61,097 bases of DNA from Alistipes sp. GTDB taxonomy: Bacteria; Bacteroidota; Bacteroidia; Bacteroidales; Rikenellaceae. Of the stretch, positions 1-7,458 are shown in pieces. The DNA is taken from contig JAHHQK010000011.1 in the NCBI GenBank assembly GCA_020026435.1, positions 1 through 61,097 of the forward strand, in the 5' to 3' direction. The number at the start of each line of letters is the position of its first letter. Positions within the stretch are counted from its first letter, which is position 1. The notes under the pieces are model-generated. The model did not search any database. It worked only from the letters and a program-made list of their open reading frames with translations, and was not told where the DNA came from. The translations under genes were made by a program, and so were the position numbers.

Positions 1-16
1 TGTTGTCCTGTGCCAT
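1..16 (-). CDS. rpsR: 30S ribosomal protein S18, N-terminal fragment
   Basis: Only the first five codons (M-A-Q-D-N) are in the window; the gene runs off the left edge. The call rests on position: the start lies 3 bp after the rpsF stop, with an AGGAGG formed by the last rpsF codons as ribosome-binding site. The rpsF-rpsR-rplI order is standard in Bacteroidetes. Too little sequence is present to identify it by itself. Confidence 0.7.
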
Positions 17-19
17 GGT

Positions 20-364
20 TTACTCCTCCTGTTTTTTAGAAAGTTTAGCACGACGTTTCTCCGAATACTCTACGGCGTACTTGTCCTGCTTGAAAGTTAA
101 GAAGCGGATGATGCGCTCATCACGACGATACTGAGTCTCGAGCGTGTTGATCAGCGAGCCCTCGCCCGTAAACTCGATCAAGAAATAGAAACCGGTGGTC
201 TTCTTCTGAATCGAGTAGGCGAGCTTCTTCAAGCCCCAAGCCTCTTTGTTCACAATCTGACCGCCGTTCTCGGTGATGACACCCTGGAATTTGTCAGCCA
301 CCTCCTGTACCTGTGCATCCGACAGAACCGGTGTGACGATGAAAACGGTTTCGTAATTGTTCAT
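20..364 (-). CDS. rpsF: 30S ribosomal protein S6
   Basis: 114 aa, the usual length for bS6 in this phylum, starting MNNYETVF and ending in a basic/acidic tail (KKQEE). It binds the central domain of 16S rRNA together with S18. The open frame extends upstream, but the ATG at 364 matches the family start and lies about 40 bp downstream of a TACCTTTG promoter element, so the upstream part is not coding. It is the first gene of the rpsF-rpsR unit. Confidence 0.95.
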   Translation of the reverse strand: MNNYETVFIVTPVLSDAQVQEVADKFQGVITENGGQIVNKEAWGLKKLAYSIQKKTTGFYFLIEFTGEGSLINTLETQYRRDERIIRFLTFKQDKYAVEYSEKRRAKLSKKQEE

Positions 365-404
365 AACGTTTAGAATAATTTGATTTAATCCCTTTTCGGG
401 ACGG

Positions 405-436
405 CAAAGGTAGGAAGAATTTTCCGAAAAAGAAAA
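405..436 (-). promoter_or_regulatory. rpsF promoter (Bacteroidetes -7 box)
   Basis: On the minus strand a perfect -7 element TACCTTTG occupies 412-405. The expected -33 position (about 433-436) is only T-rich, so this half is weak. The predicted leader is about 36 nt. The rest of the 365-850 interval holds the thiL terminator and otherwise nothing I can recognise. Confidence 0.6.
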
Positions 437-757
437 TTTACCGTCAACATTTTGCCCTATCTCTTTGAGATTTATCCGTTTCACGGTTTTCTTCCCCCTC
501 CTGACAACCGAGAAAGCCCCATACCGGGAACAATCCGCGATTTTCCTCCACCAAGTTCCTCCGGCCACCCCACTACCACGCACATCCGCCCCTATGACCT
601 TCCTTTCGGATCTCCCCGATGCAGGCCGGGCTTCGACTTCGGCCTGCTTTCGGCCTGTTCCCCACTACCAAAGTAGCCCCCGCCCTCGCAGAAGACGGGA
701 AACACCCGCCTCCGAGAATCTCCGACTCGCCCCACCATACCATATATATAATACTCA

Positions 758-791
758 CAAAAAAAAACGCCCGATCTTCAGACCGAGCGTT
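758..791 (-). terminator. thiL rho-independent terminator
   Basis: On the minus strand an AACGC/GCGTT-based stem (766-791) is followed by a run of nine T (complement of 758-766). It lies 60 bp after the thiL stop. Confidence 0.7.
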
Positions 792-850
792 TCCTATCGT
801 ATATCCAAAGTTCCGAAGCCTCTCCACCTCCGAACCTTTCGGAAAGAGAC

Positions 851-1891
851 CTATTCCTTAGCCTCGGGGAAACCCTGCGCCTTGAGCTTCAGCTCTCCGC
901 CGTCGGGGGTCACCAGATAGCAACCCGAACCCTCGGCCGTGATATGACCGATGACATCGACCAGTCCCAGACGCATCACCTGCTCCTGCATTTCAAGCGG
1001 CACGGTGAACAGCAACTCATAGTCCTCGCCTCCGTTCAGACCCGCCACCACGGGGTCGATATGCATCTCCTCGGCCAGTTCCGAAGTCTGACGCGCAATC
1101 GGCATCCGCTCCAGGTAGATCCGCGCACCGCACTTCGAGGCCTTGCAGACCTGCATCAGATCGCTGGACAGACCGTCCGTCAGATCGATCATCGCCGTGG
1201 GCAGGATGTTCTCCTCACGCAGGGCGTCGATCACATCCGTCCGCGAACGGGGCTTGAGATACTTCTCCAGCAGATATTCATGGCCCTTGAACTGCGGCTC
1301 GGGCTGATCCACCCCCTGTAACACGCGACGCTCACGCTCCAGCAGCTGCAGACCCATATAGGCCGCACCCAGGTTGTTCGTAATGCAGATCAGATCGTGC
1401 AGTTTCGCGCCGCTGCGCTTCACCACCTTATCCTTTGGGGCATGGCCCACGGCCGTCACCGTGATGACCAGTCCCGTGAGCGAGGCACGCGTGTCACCGC
1501 CCACCAGATCGATCTCCTGCTCCCGGCAGGCAAAGGCGATACCCTCGTAGAGATCCTTCAGTGCCTCCACGGGCAGCTTGGCCGACACACCGAGCGAAAT
1601 GGTGATCTGCGAAGGGGTGGCATTCATGGCCAGGATGTCGCTGACGGCAGCCGTCACGACCTTATATCCGAGGTGTTTCAGCGGGAAATAGGTCAGATCG
1701 AAGTCCACACCCTCGTAAAACGAGTCGGTCGACGTCAGCATCACCTCCCCCTGGGGAATATCAATCACGGCGGCATCGTCACCGACACCCAGCACCGTCG
1801 ATTTGTTCTTGTTTTCAAAGTCTTGGGTCAACAGATCGATCAACCCGAACTGACCGAGTTCGGCAATCTCGGTACGCTTCTTTTGTGCCAT
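851..1891 (-). CDS. thiL: thiamine-monophosphate kinase
   Basis: 346 aa of the AIR synthase/PurM-like ATP-binding family. It phosphorylates thiamine monophosphate to thiamine diphosphate in the cytoplasm. Visible signatures are the N-terminal GVGDDAAV segment with the following MLTSTDSF, the D-I-L-AMN and GGDT stretches of the ATP/Mg site, and DLTDGLSSDL in the C-terminal half. The ATG at 1891 (MAQKKRTEIAELG) is chosen because it sits just below a clear promoter; the longer frame runs through that promoter and into adk. It is divergent from adk. Confidence 0.93.
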   Translation of the reverse strand: MAQKKRTEIAELGQFGLIDLLTQDFENKNKSTVLGVGDDAAVIDIPQGEVMLTSTDSFYEGVDFDLTYFPLKHLGYKVVTAAVSDILAMNATPSQITISLGVSAKLPVEALKDLYEGIAFACREQEIDLVGGDTRASLTGLVITVTAVGHAPKDKVVKRSGAKLHDLICITNNLGAAYMGLQLLERERRVLQGVDQPEPQFKGHEYLLEKYLKPRSRTDVIDALREENILPTAMIDLTDGLSSDLMQVCKASKCGARIYLERMPIARQTSELAEEMHIDPVVAGLNGGEDYELLFTVPLEMQEQVMRLGLVDVIGHITAEGSGCYLVTPDGGELKLKAQGFPEAKE

Positions 1892-1909
1892 AATACGTAT
1901 AAATTTTGA

Positions 1910-1940
1910 CAAATTTACGGAATTACTATTGTTTCCCAAA
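1910..1940 (-). promoter_or_regulatory. thiL promoter
   Basis: Minus-strand -33 TTTG (1940-1937), a 19 bp spacer and -7 TAAATTTG (1917-1910): a complete Bacteroidetes sigma-ABfr promoter. It overlaps the divergent adk promoter. Confidence 0.75.
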
Positions 1941-1957
1941 AATTTAGAGTAATTTTG
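1929..1957 (+). promoter_or_regulatory. adk promoter
   Basis: -7 element TAATTTTG at 1950-1957 with a TTG at 1929-1931 (18 bp spacer). The ATG of adk follows 31 bp later. It overlaps the thiL promoter in the opposite direction. Confidence 0.65.
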
Positions 1958-1988
1958 ACCACCGAAAACAACACAAAAAGTTATCGTT

Positions 1989-2567
1989 ATGATTAATATA
2001 GTTTTATTCGGCGCCCCCGGTTGCGGCAAGGGCACCCAGGCAGCACGCCTCAAAGAGCACTATGGTATCGAGCACGTATCGACGGGTGAGGTCATCCGCG
2101 GCGAGATCAAGGGTGGCACGAAGCTGGGTCTTGAGATGAAGAGCTACATCGAGTCGGGCCGTCTGGCTCCCGACGAGATCGTGGTCAACATGATCGCCAA
2201 CTACGTCAAGGACCACCGCGACTCGAAGGGTTGCATCTACGACGGCTTCCCCCGCACGACGGTTCAGGCCGAGGCTTTCGACAAACTGCTCGAGCAGGAG
2301 GGTCTGAAGGTCGACATCATGGTTGACATCCAGGTTCCCGAGGAGGAGCTGATCCACCGCATCCTGCTCCGCGGCAAGGATTCGGGCCGTGCCGACGACG
2401 CCTCGGAGGAGGTGATCCGCGGCCGTCTGAATGTCTACCACCAGCAGACCGAGGTCGTTGCCAACTACTACACCCAGCAGGGCAAGTACGCATCGGTCAA
2501 CGGTCTGGGTACGATGGACGAGGTCTTCAACCGCATCGTTGAGGTTATCGACTCGCTGAAGAAATAA
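1989..2567 (+). CDS. adk: adenylate kinase
   Basis: 192 aa. It interconverts ATP + AMP and 2 ADP in the cytoplasm. The P-loop GAPGCGKGTQ lies at about residues 7-16, the AMP-binding segment (STGEVIR, then DGFPRT near residue 86) is intact, and the lid arginines (LLRGKDSGRADD) are present. It is the short-lid form without a zinc finger, which explains 192 rather than about 214 aa. It is monocistronic, with a promoter at 1929-1957 and a terminator at 2633-2677. Confidence 0.97.
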   Translation: MINIVLFGAPGCGKGTQAARLKEHYGIEHVSTGEVIRGEIKGGTKLGLEMKSYIESGRLAPDEIVVNMIANYVKDHRDSKGCIYDGFPRTTVQAEAFDKLLEQEGLKVDIMVDIQVPEEELIHRILLRGKDSGRADDASEEVIRGRLNVYHQQTEVVANYYTQQGKYASVNGLGTMDEVFNRIVEVIDSLKK

Positions 2568-2632
2568 ATCCTCGTCCACGAAACCCTGAGCCTCAAGACA
2601 GGGATTTTACGGAGGATTTTTCTTCATGCTTC

Positions 2633-2677
2633 AATCCGCAATCCCGCCCCTGAGGAGTGAGATTGCGGATTTTTTTC
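2633..2677 (+). terminator. adk rho-independent terminator
   Basis: An 11-bp stem (AATCCGCAATC pairing with GATTGCGGATT) is followed by a T-run at 2670-2676. Confidence 0.88.
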
Positions 2678-2744
2678 TACGCCGCGGCCTCTTCGGCACT
2701 CTATTTGGATGACCTGGGTGTGTATTCCTAAAACACACAAAGTC

Positions 2745-2912
2745 ATGAAAAAGTATCGTTGTACAGTTTGTCAGTATGTTTACGACCCCCGGGTTGGTGA
2801 CCCCGAAAACGGCATAGCCCCCGGCACTTCGTTCGAGGATCTGCCCGACGGATGGACCTGTCCCGGCTGCGGCGAAGGCAAAGACGCCTTTGAACCGGAG
2901 GAGGAGGAGTAA
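2745..2912 (+). CDS. rubredoxin
   Basis: 55 aa one-electron carrier with a single Fe(Cys)4 centre. Two CxxC pairs are visible: CTVC near residues 6-9 and CPGC near 39-42, with the conserved YDP and GxPxG-like loop (GIAPGTSFEDLP) between them. The ATG at 2745 gives the normal rubredoxin length; a further in-frame ATG upstream adds 12 unrelated residues. The acidic tail (EPEEEE) also encodes one arm of the terminator. It lies next to a superoxide dismutase, which suggests a role in oxygen or superoxide defence. Confidence 0.95.
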   Translation: MKKYRCTVCQYVYDPRVGDPENGIAPGTSFEDLPDGWTCPGCGEGKDAFEPEEEE

Positions 2913-2929
2913 CATCCTCCTCTTTTTTT
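2901..2929 (+). terminator. rubredoxin terminator overlapping the gene end
   Basis: Stem GAGGAGGA (2901-2908) pairs with TCCTCCTC (2915-2922), followed by seven T. The stop codon is in the loop, so the left arm is coding sequence. Confidence 0.85.
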
Positions 2930-2965
2930 CAGAACCAATGTATCACCCATAAAATCACAACTGCT

Positions 2966-3568
2966 ATGACTACCTCAAAAACATCTGCACGCATCACCCC
3001 GCGCGAACTCCCCTACTCCTACACGGCCCTTCTGCCCGAGATCTCGGAGGAGACCATGCGCTTCCACCATGACAAACACTACGAAGGCTATGTCAAGAAA
3101 CTCAACGAACTGATCGAGGGTACTCCCTACGAAGGACACACCCCGTGCGAAATTCTGCTCCGCTCCGAGGGAGCCGTCTTCAACAACGCCGCCCAGATCT
3201 GGAACCACGAATTCTACTTCGAGCAGCTCGCCCCCGTACCCCAAACCGCCCCCACGGGTGACCTGCTCCGCGCCGTTGAGGAGGCATTCGGTTCGACCGA
3301 AGAACTGATCAAGCAGATGAACCTCGCCGCCGCCGGGCTTTTCGGTTCGGGCTGGATCTGGCTGGTGAAGGACGCCGGGGGCAAGCTCTCGATCGTCTCC
3401 GAGCCCAACGCCGGCAACCCGCTCTGCCGCCAGCTCACGCCTCTGATCTGCATCGACGTGTGGGAGCACGCCTACTACATCGACTACCGCAACCGCCGTC
3501 CCGATGCCATCGCCGCCCTCTGGAACCGCCTCGACTGGCACGTTGTCGAGGAGCGTTACGCCCTCTAA
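2966..3568 (+). CDS. sodB: superoxide dismutase, Fe/Mn family
   Basis: 200 aa cytoplasmic enzyme that dismutes superoxide. The four metal ligands are visible: His34 (FHHDKHYEGYV), His81 (IWNHEFYF), Asp164 and His168 (DVWEHAYY). Gln77 in NAAQIWNH is the position of the second-sphere glutamine of iron enzymes, so Fe or cambialistic use is more likely than strict Mn use. No signal peptide is seen. It has no clear promoter of its own, and the rubredoxin terminator lies 37 bp upstream. Confidence 0.95.
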   Translation: MTTSKTSARITPRELPYSYTALLPEISEETMRFHHDKHYEGYVKKLNELIEGTPYEGHTPCEILLRSEGAVFNNAAQIWNHEFYFEQLAPVPQTAPTGDLLRAVEEAFGSTEELIKQMNLAAAGLFGSGWIWLVKDAGGKLSIVSEPNAGNPLCRQLTPLICIDVWEHAYYIDYRNRRPDAIAALWNRLDWHVVEERYAL

Positions 3569-3603
3569 ACGAGGCCTCGCCCGTCGGCCCGCACGATGTC
3601 CCG

Positions 3604-3634
3604 AGCCCCTGCCCCGTAAAAGCAGGGGCTTCCT
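3604..3634 (+). terminator. sodB terminator candidate
   Basis: AGCCCCTGC (3604-3612) pairs with GCAGGGGCT (3622-3630), followed by a short T/C tract. The remainder of 3569-3877 holds only this and the next hairpin. Confidence 0.6.
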
Positions 3635-3730
3635 TCCCCACAGGGGTGCAACAAGACATCCCCCGCAGGTTTCCGACGCCCCGCCCCAGCGGCATGTCAA
3701 CCCTTCAGTCCGCAGGTCACAAGACCCCGA

Positions 3731-3778
3731 TATAAAAGAATCACCCCCTCGGATTTCACAGATCCGAAGGGGTGATTC
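3731..3778 (-). terminator. hairpin terminator, probably for the GT9 gene; member of a dispersed family
   Basis: A near-perfect hairpin, GAATCACCCC-C-TCGGAT against ATCCGA-A-GGGGTGATTC (3738-3778). On the minus strand it is followed by TTTTATA, so it best serves the GT9 gene 100 bp upstream on that strand. The GAATCACCCC...GGGGTGATTC arms also occur in the repeat after gcvP. Confidence 0.7.
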
Positions 3779-3877
3779 CTTATCATTATCCGGCAACAGA
3801 ACGCCGACCGCCTCCCGCCGCCACTCACCGCAATGCCCGACCCGCAGGATTCTGCGCTCCCGTCACGGCAATGCTGA

Positions 3878-4954
3878 CTATTTTCTGTTTTTGGCGATCA
3901 TCTCGCCGACCTTTTCCATAATCATCTCCGGCGATACGGCCCTCATGCAACGGTGATCCCCATACCGGCACTTCTTGCCGCCATAGACCGAGCAGGGACG
4001 GCAATCCAGATCGCCCTGCAACACGCCCTCGGGATCACATCCGTAGCCCAGGAATCCCAGTCCGGGGTGGGTTGCCCCCCACACCGACACCACGGGAGTG
4101 CCGACCAGCGAGGCCATGTGCATCACCAGAGAATCCATCGACACGACACAGTCCAGATTGGCGATCAGGTCCAACTCCCCGCCGAGCTTCACCCGCCCCG
4201 CAAGAGCAGTGACCCGCTCATGCTTCTGCTCCATCTCACGGGCGAACTCGGCCTCGTGGCCGCCTCCGCCGTGGATGAACACCCGATCGTAACGCTCCGC
4301 CAACAGAGCCACCACCTCGCGGCTCAAATCCTCGGGATAGGTCTTTCCCTTCTGCGCCGAGAAGGGTGCGAATCCTACCCACACGCCCTGCTTCTCGCCC
4401 ATGGGCGAGGGTCTCAATGCCCGGGGTGCGGGCTGAGGCTTTCCGACAGGAAGTCCCAGACGGCGGAACACGTCGCAGTAACGGTCGACAGTGTGCTTCA
4501 GCCACTCCCCGTCCGAATGCTGCCTGATGAAACGCGCCTTCTCGCCCCTCCCCTTGCGGATGTGGGCCACCGGAATCCCGTGCAGCCACATCGCCAGGCG
4601 GAAAGCCTTCGAGCGCAACACGCCGTGGCAATCGGCAAAGGCATCCACCCCTTTTTCACGCGCCTCGCGGGCCAGACGCCACATCCCCGCCAGGGAATGG
4701 TGCCGCCCCTTGGTGTCGACCTCCAGGAAGTCGACCTCCAGCCCCTCGAAGAAGGGCTTGAACAACGGCCGCGTGGCCACCGTGATCTTCATCCCGGGGC
4801 AGGCCTCGCCCAACGCCCTCAGAGCATGGGGCAGCATCGCCACATCGCCCATCGCCGAGTTGCGCATGACCAATAAATGTTGCGGCAGGTTGACCGAAGC
4901 CCCTGCCGCACATTTTCCCGAAGATGACGGGTTGTTGTTATTTCTTCTTGCCAT
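3878..4954 (-). CDS. glycosyltransferase family 9 (heptosyltransferase-like)
   Basis: 358 aa GT-B fold enzyme of the ADP-heptose:LPS heptosyltransferase family. It likely adds a sugar to the lipooligosaccharide core at the inner face of the cytoplasmic membrane. Seen: N-terminal LLVMRNSAMGDVAMLPH (family RxxAxGDxxxxxP motif) near residues 27-43, and the C-terminal nucleotide-sugar motif SMDSLVMHMASLVGTPVVSVWG near 270-293. Four cysteines in the last 40 residues (CRPCS, KCR, RCM) recur in Bacteroidetes relatives. The start overlaps the end of the DUF4254 gene by 17 bp, indicating translational coupling. The sugar donor cannot be told from sequence. Confidence 0.88.
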   Translation of the reverse strand: MARRNNNNPSSSGKCAAGASVNLPQHLLVMRNSAMGDVAMLPHALRALGEACPGMKITVATRPLFKPFFEGLEVDFLEVDTKGRHHSLAGMWRLAREAREKGVDAFADCHGVLRSKAFRLAMWLHGIPVAHIRKGRGEKARFIRQHSDGEWLKHTVDRYCDVFRRLGLPVGKPQPAPRALRPSPMGEKQGVWVGFAPFSAQKGKTYPEDLSREVVALLAERYDRVFIHGGGGHEAEFAREMEQKHERVTALAGRVKLGGELDLIANLDCVVSMDSLVMHMASLVGTPVVSVWGATHPGLGFLGYGCDPEGVLQGDLDCRPCSVYGGKKCRYGDHRCMRAVSPEMIMEKVGEMIAKNRK

Positions 4955-5543
4955 ACAGCACGGGATTCAACGCCGGATCGTTGTACATCTTCATCTGCTT
5001 GTAGGTCTTCATGTACTTGCGACCCGCCTCGATATCCTCGATCAACTCCTCGATCGCACGCGAAAGGTCAACCTGCTGGGTGAGCAGCACATCGAGCTTC
5101 TTCTGACAGGCGGCCCGATGCTCCTCATCGACATCCCCGCGCTCCGTCTCGCAACGCATGTGGTAGATCTTCAATGCCAGAATCGAGAGTCGGTCGATAG
5201 CCCAGGCGGGCGTCTCGGTGTTGAGGCGGGCATTCTCCTCGACCTTCACGTCCTTGTATTTGTCGAGCAGGTAGGAATCCACATACTCCACCATATCGGT
5301 ACGGTCCTGATTCGACTTGTCGATGCGCCGTTTGATCTTCAACGCCTCGACGGGGTCGATTTCGGGATTACGGATAATATCTTCCAGGTGCCACTGCACG
5401 GTGTCGATCCAGTTTTTGTGATAGAGCAGGTGATCCAACGAACCGGCCTCAAAGGGGTTCTCCATGGCGTGATCCACATCGTCCCAACGATGATAATCGT
5501 CAATCGCGCGATTGAAAATTCTGTTTGCGTTTTCTGTAAACAT
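4938..5543 (-). CDS. DUF4254 family protein
   Basis: 201 aa, soluble, mostly helical, rich in charged residues, with no signal peptide or membrane segment. The D-x-x-H-x-x-N/W patterning (HLLYHKNWIDTVQWHLEDIIR) and the K-R-R-I-D-K-SNQDR-D segment mark the Bacteroidetes DUF4254 family, whose function is unknown to me. It overlaps the GT9 gene by 17 bp and is upstream of it, so the two are co-translated. A partnership in core-glycan assembly is inference from this context only. Confidence 0.85.
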   Translation of the reverse strand: MFTENANRIFNRAIDDYHRWDDVDHAMENPFEAGSLDHLLYHKNWIDTVQWHLEDIIRNPEIDPVEALKIKRRIDKSNQDRTDMVEYVDSYLLDKYKDVKVEENARLNTETPAWAIDRLSILALKIYHMRCETERGDVDEEHRAACQKKLDVLLTQQVDLSRAIEELIEDIEAGRKYMKTYKQMKMYNDPALNPVLYGKKK

Positions 5544-5568
5544 AGTTAGTAACAGTTATTTGTTGGTA

Positions 5569-5599
5569 TTGCTATTTTCAACGAAAAATTCTATCTTTG
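5569..5599 (+). promoter_or_regulatory. promoter of the glucosaminidase gene
   Basis: TTG at 5569-5571, a 20 bp spacer and TATCTTTG at 5592-5599. The ATG follows 23 bp later. A minus-strand TATCTTTG (5622-5615) with an ATTG-like -33 (about 5645-5642) could serve DUF4254-GT9 with a roughly 65-nt leader. Confidence 0.75.
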
Positions 5600-5622
5600 T
5601 CCATATTAACTAAACAAAGATA

Positions 5623-6636
5623 ATGATTTTTTTCAGAATTACAATAGTCCTGGGCATAATCCTTTGGGGTATGGCCTCAGGCAACATCGCCGAGGCAACC
5701 GCCCAGACCCGCCGCTCGCGCCAAACCCGCGAGGAATACATCGACCGCTATAAGGACATCGCCATTGCCCACATGGAACGCTACGGCATCCCCGCCAGCA
5801 TCACCATGGCCCAGGGCATCCTCGAATCGGACTGCGGCAACAGCTGGCTCTCGCAGGAGTCGAACAACCACTTCGGCATCAAGTGCAAGCGCAACTGGAC
5901 GGGCCGCAAGGTCTACCACGACGACGACGCCAAGGACGAATGCTTCCGGGCCTACCCCTCGGTCGAGGAATCCTACCGCGACCACGCCGAATATCTGGAC
6001 CACCAGCCCCGCTACAACGACCTGTTCTCCTACCCCTCAAACGACTACAAGAGCTGGGCACGGGGACTCAAGGCCGCGGGCTATGCCACGGCTCCCGACT
6101 ACGCCGAGCGTCTGATCCGCATCATCGAGGAGAGCGAGCTCTACCTCCTGGACCGTCCCGACGGCGGCCGCCTCTACGCCTCCCACAAGGCCGACAACTC
6201 CCACAGCGAGGAGTGGCTGGCCGACCAGTCGACCTCACTCCCGGCCACGGCCATCGACCCCGACAACTTCCGCGTGACGATCAACGCCCACGCCGGCTAC
6301 AACGTCTATGCCACCAACGGCGTCTACTACGTCCTGGCCAAGGAGAATGACACCTTCGAGAATATCGGCCACCAGTTCCGCATCTCGGCCAAAAATCTGC
6401 GCAAGTTCAACGACATCCGCGACCGCACGGCCCAGCCCATGACCGGCGAGGTGATCTATATCGAGAAAAAGAAACGCTCGTGGAGCGGCAACGCCTCAAC
6501 CCACACCTGCCGCCACGGCGAGACGGTCTATGCCGTGGGCCAGCTCTACGGTATCCGCTCCAAGTCGATCGAGAAGCTCAACCGCCTCAAGCACACCGAG
6601 ATCCTTCCCGAGGGCGCACAGATCCGAATCAAATAA
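5623..6636 (+). CDS. secreted N-acetylglucosaminidase (GH73-like) with two LysM domains
   Basis: 337 aa. An N-terminal hydrophobic leader (residues about 3-28) implies export. Residues 40-170 form a FlgJ/GH73-type glucosaminidase domain: ITMAQGILESDCGNS with probable catalytic Glu68, then NNHFGIKC and the FRAYPSVEESYRDHAEYL segment typical of the family. Two LysM peptidoglycan-binding modules follow at about 236-281 and 293-336. The likely role is cleavage of peptidoglycan glycan strands during growth or division. The next gene starts 14 bp downstream, so they are probably cotranscribed. Confidence 0.92.
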   Translation: MIFFRITIVLGIILWGMASGNIAEATAQTRRSRQTREEYIDRYKDIAIAHMERYGIPASITMAQGILESDCGNSWLSQESNNHFGIKCKRNWTGRKVYHDDDAKDECFRAYPSVEESYRDHAEYLDHQPRYNDLFSYPSNDYKSWARGLKAAGYATAPDYAERLIRIIEESELYLLDRPDGGRLYASHKADNSHSEEWLADQSTSLPATAIDPDNFRVTINAHAGYNVYATNGVYYVLAKENDTFENIGHQFRISAKNLRKFNDIRDRTAQPMTGEVIYIEKKKRSWSGNASTHTCRHGETVYAVGQLYGIRSKSIEKLNRLKHTEILPEGAQIRIK

Positions 6637-6650
6637 GTCAATAGAAACAT

Positions 6651-7337
6651 ATGGAGACATCTTCATTAAGGAGTAAAATCCTCGAAAACGTTGTCCGCAA
6701 ATCCAACCTCAAGCAGAAGATTTTCGACAACACCTTCTCGGCGTTCAGCCTTCTGAAAGAGACCCTCTTCGAGATGGCCTCGGAGATGGACGACGAGCTC
6801 GACGGCAAACTCGACCGTCGTGTCCGCCTCGAATACCGCGACCGCGGCAAATTCGAGACCCAGTTGCAGGTTGCGGGAGACCTGCTGATCTTCCAGATGC
6901 ACACCGACATCTTCCGCTTCGACGGCAACCACCTCGTATGGCAGACGCCCTACGTGCAGAACGACCGCGAGAACGCCTACTGCGGAGTGATCAACATCTA
7001 CAACTTCCTCTCCGACTCGTTCAAGTTCAACCGCAACGCCGACGAGGGCTATCTCATCGGCCGCATCTTCATCAACAAGGACCGCTGCTACTTTGCCGAG
7101 GGCAAGGGCCAGACCTCCAAACGGGTCATGCAGTTCGGTTCGTCGGAGTTGGACCGCGACGCCCTGGTAGCCATTCTGGAGGCGGCCATCAACTTCTCGC
7201 TGAACTTCGACCTGCTGATGCCCCCCTACGAGGAGAACAAACGCGTGACGGTCGACCAGTTCAACACCAAAATGGACAACTCGAAATTCGTGACGGGCAA
7301 ACGCCTCGGCTACGAATTCGACGTCGACGACATCTGA
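6651..7337 (+). CDS. conserved hypothetical protein of Bacteroidetes
   Basis: 228 aa, no signal peptide and no membrane segment, acidic, mixed alpha/beta pattern. Visible features: an N-terminal helix rich in Lys/Leu (SLRSKILENVVRKSNLKQKIFDN), a strand-rich middle (FETQLQVAGDLLIFQMHTDIFRFDG) and a tail ending FDVDDI. I recognise it only as a conserved unknown that tends to be a single-domain cytoplasmic protein. It is 14 bp after the glucosaminidase gene, so a link to envelope or growth is possible but unproven. Confidence 0.8.
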   Translation: METSSLRSKILENVVRKSNLKQKIFDNTFSAFSLLKETLFEMASEMDDELDGKLDRRVRLEYRDRGKFETQLQVAGDLLIFQMHTDIFRFDGNHLVWQTPYVQNDRENAYCGVINIYNFLSDSFKFNRNADEGYLIGRIFINKDRCYFAEGKGQTSKRVMQFGSSELDRDALVAILEAAINFSLNFDLLMPPYEENKRVTVDQFNTKMDNSKFVTGKRLGYEFDVDDI

Positions 7338-7361
7338 TCCCCCTCCGCCCAACCTTTCCAC

Positions 7362-7413
7362 CGGCGGGGAGGAACTCCCTTCGTTCCATCCGGACGGATG
7401 TTCCTCCCCGCCG
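7362..7413. repeat. intergenic inverted repeat
   Basis: Perfect 14-bp arms: CGGCGGGGAGGAAC (7362-7375) and GTTCCTCCCCGCCG (7400-7413). No T-run follows on the plus strand. It lies between the hypothetical gene and the peptidase; it may act as a processing or partial termination signal. Confidence 0.7.
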
Positions 7414-7458
7414 TAAAATGCCCTATACACAATACGATCCACAAAAAACATCCAATAA

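Noticed and set aside
365..850. Small ORFs between rpsF and thiL
   Set aside because: They overlap the rpsF promoter or the thiL terminator and lack any recognisable start or domain.
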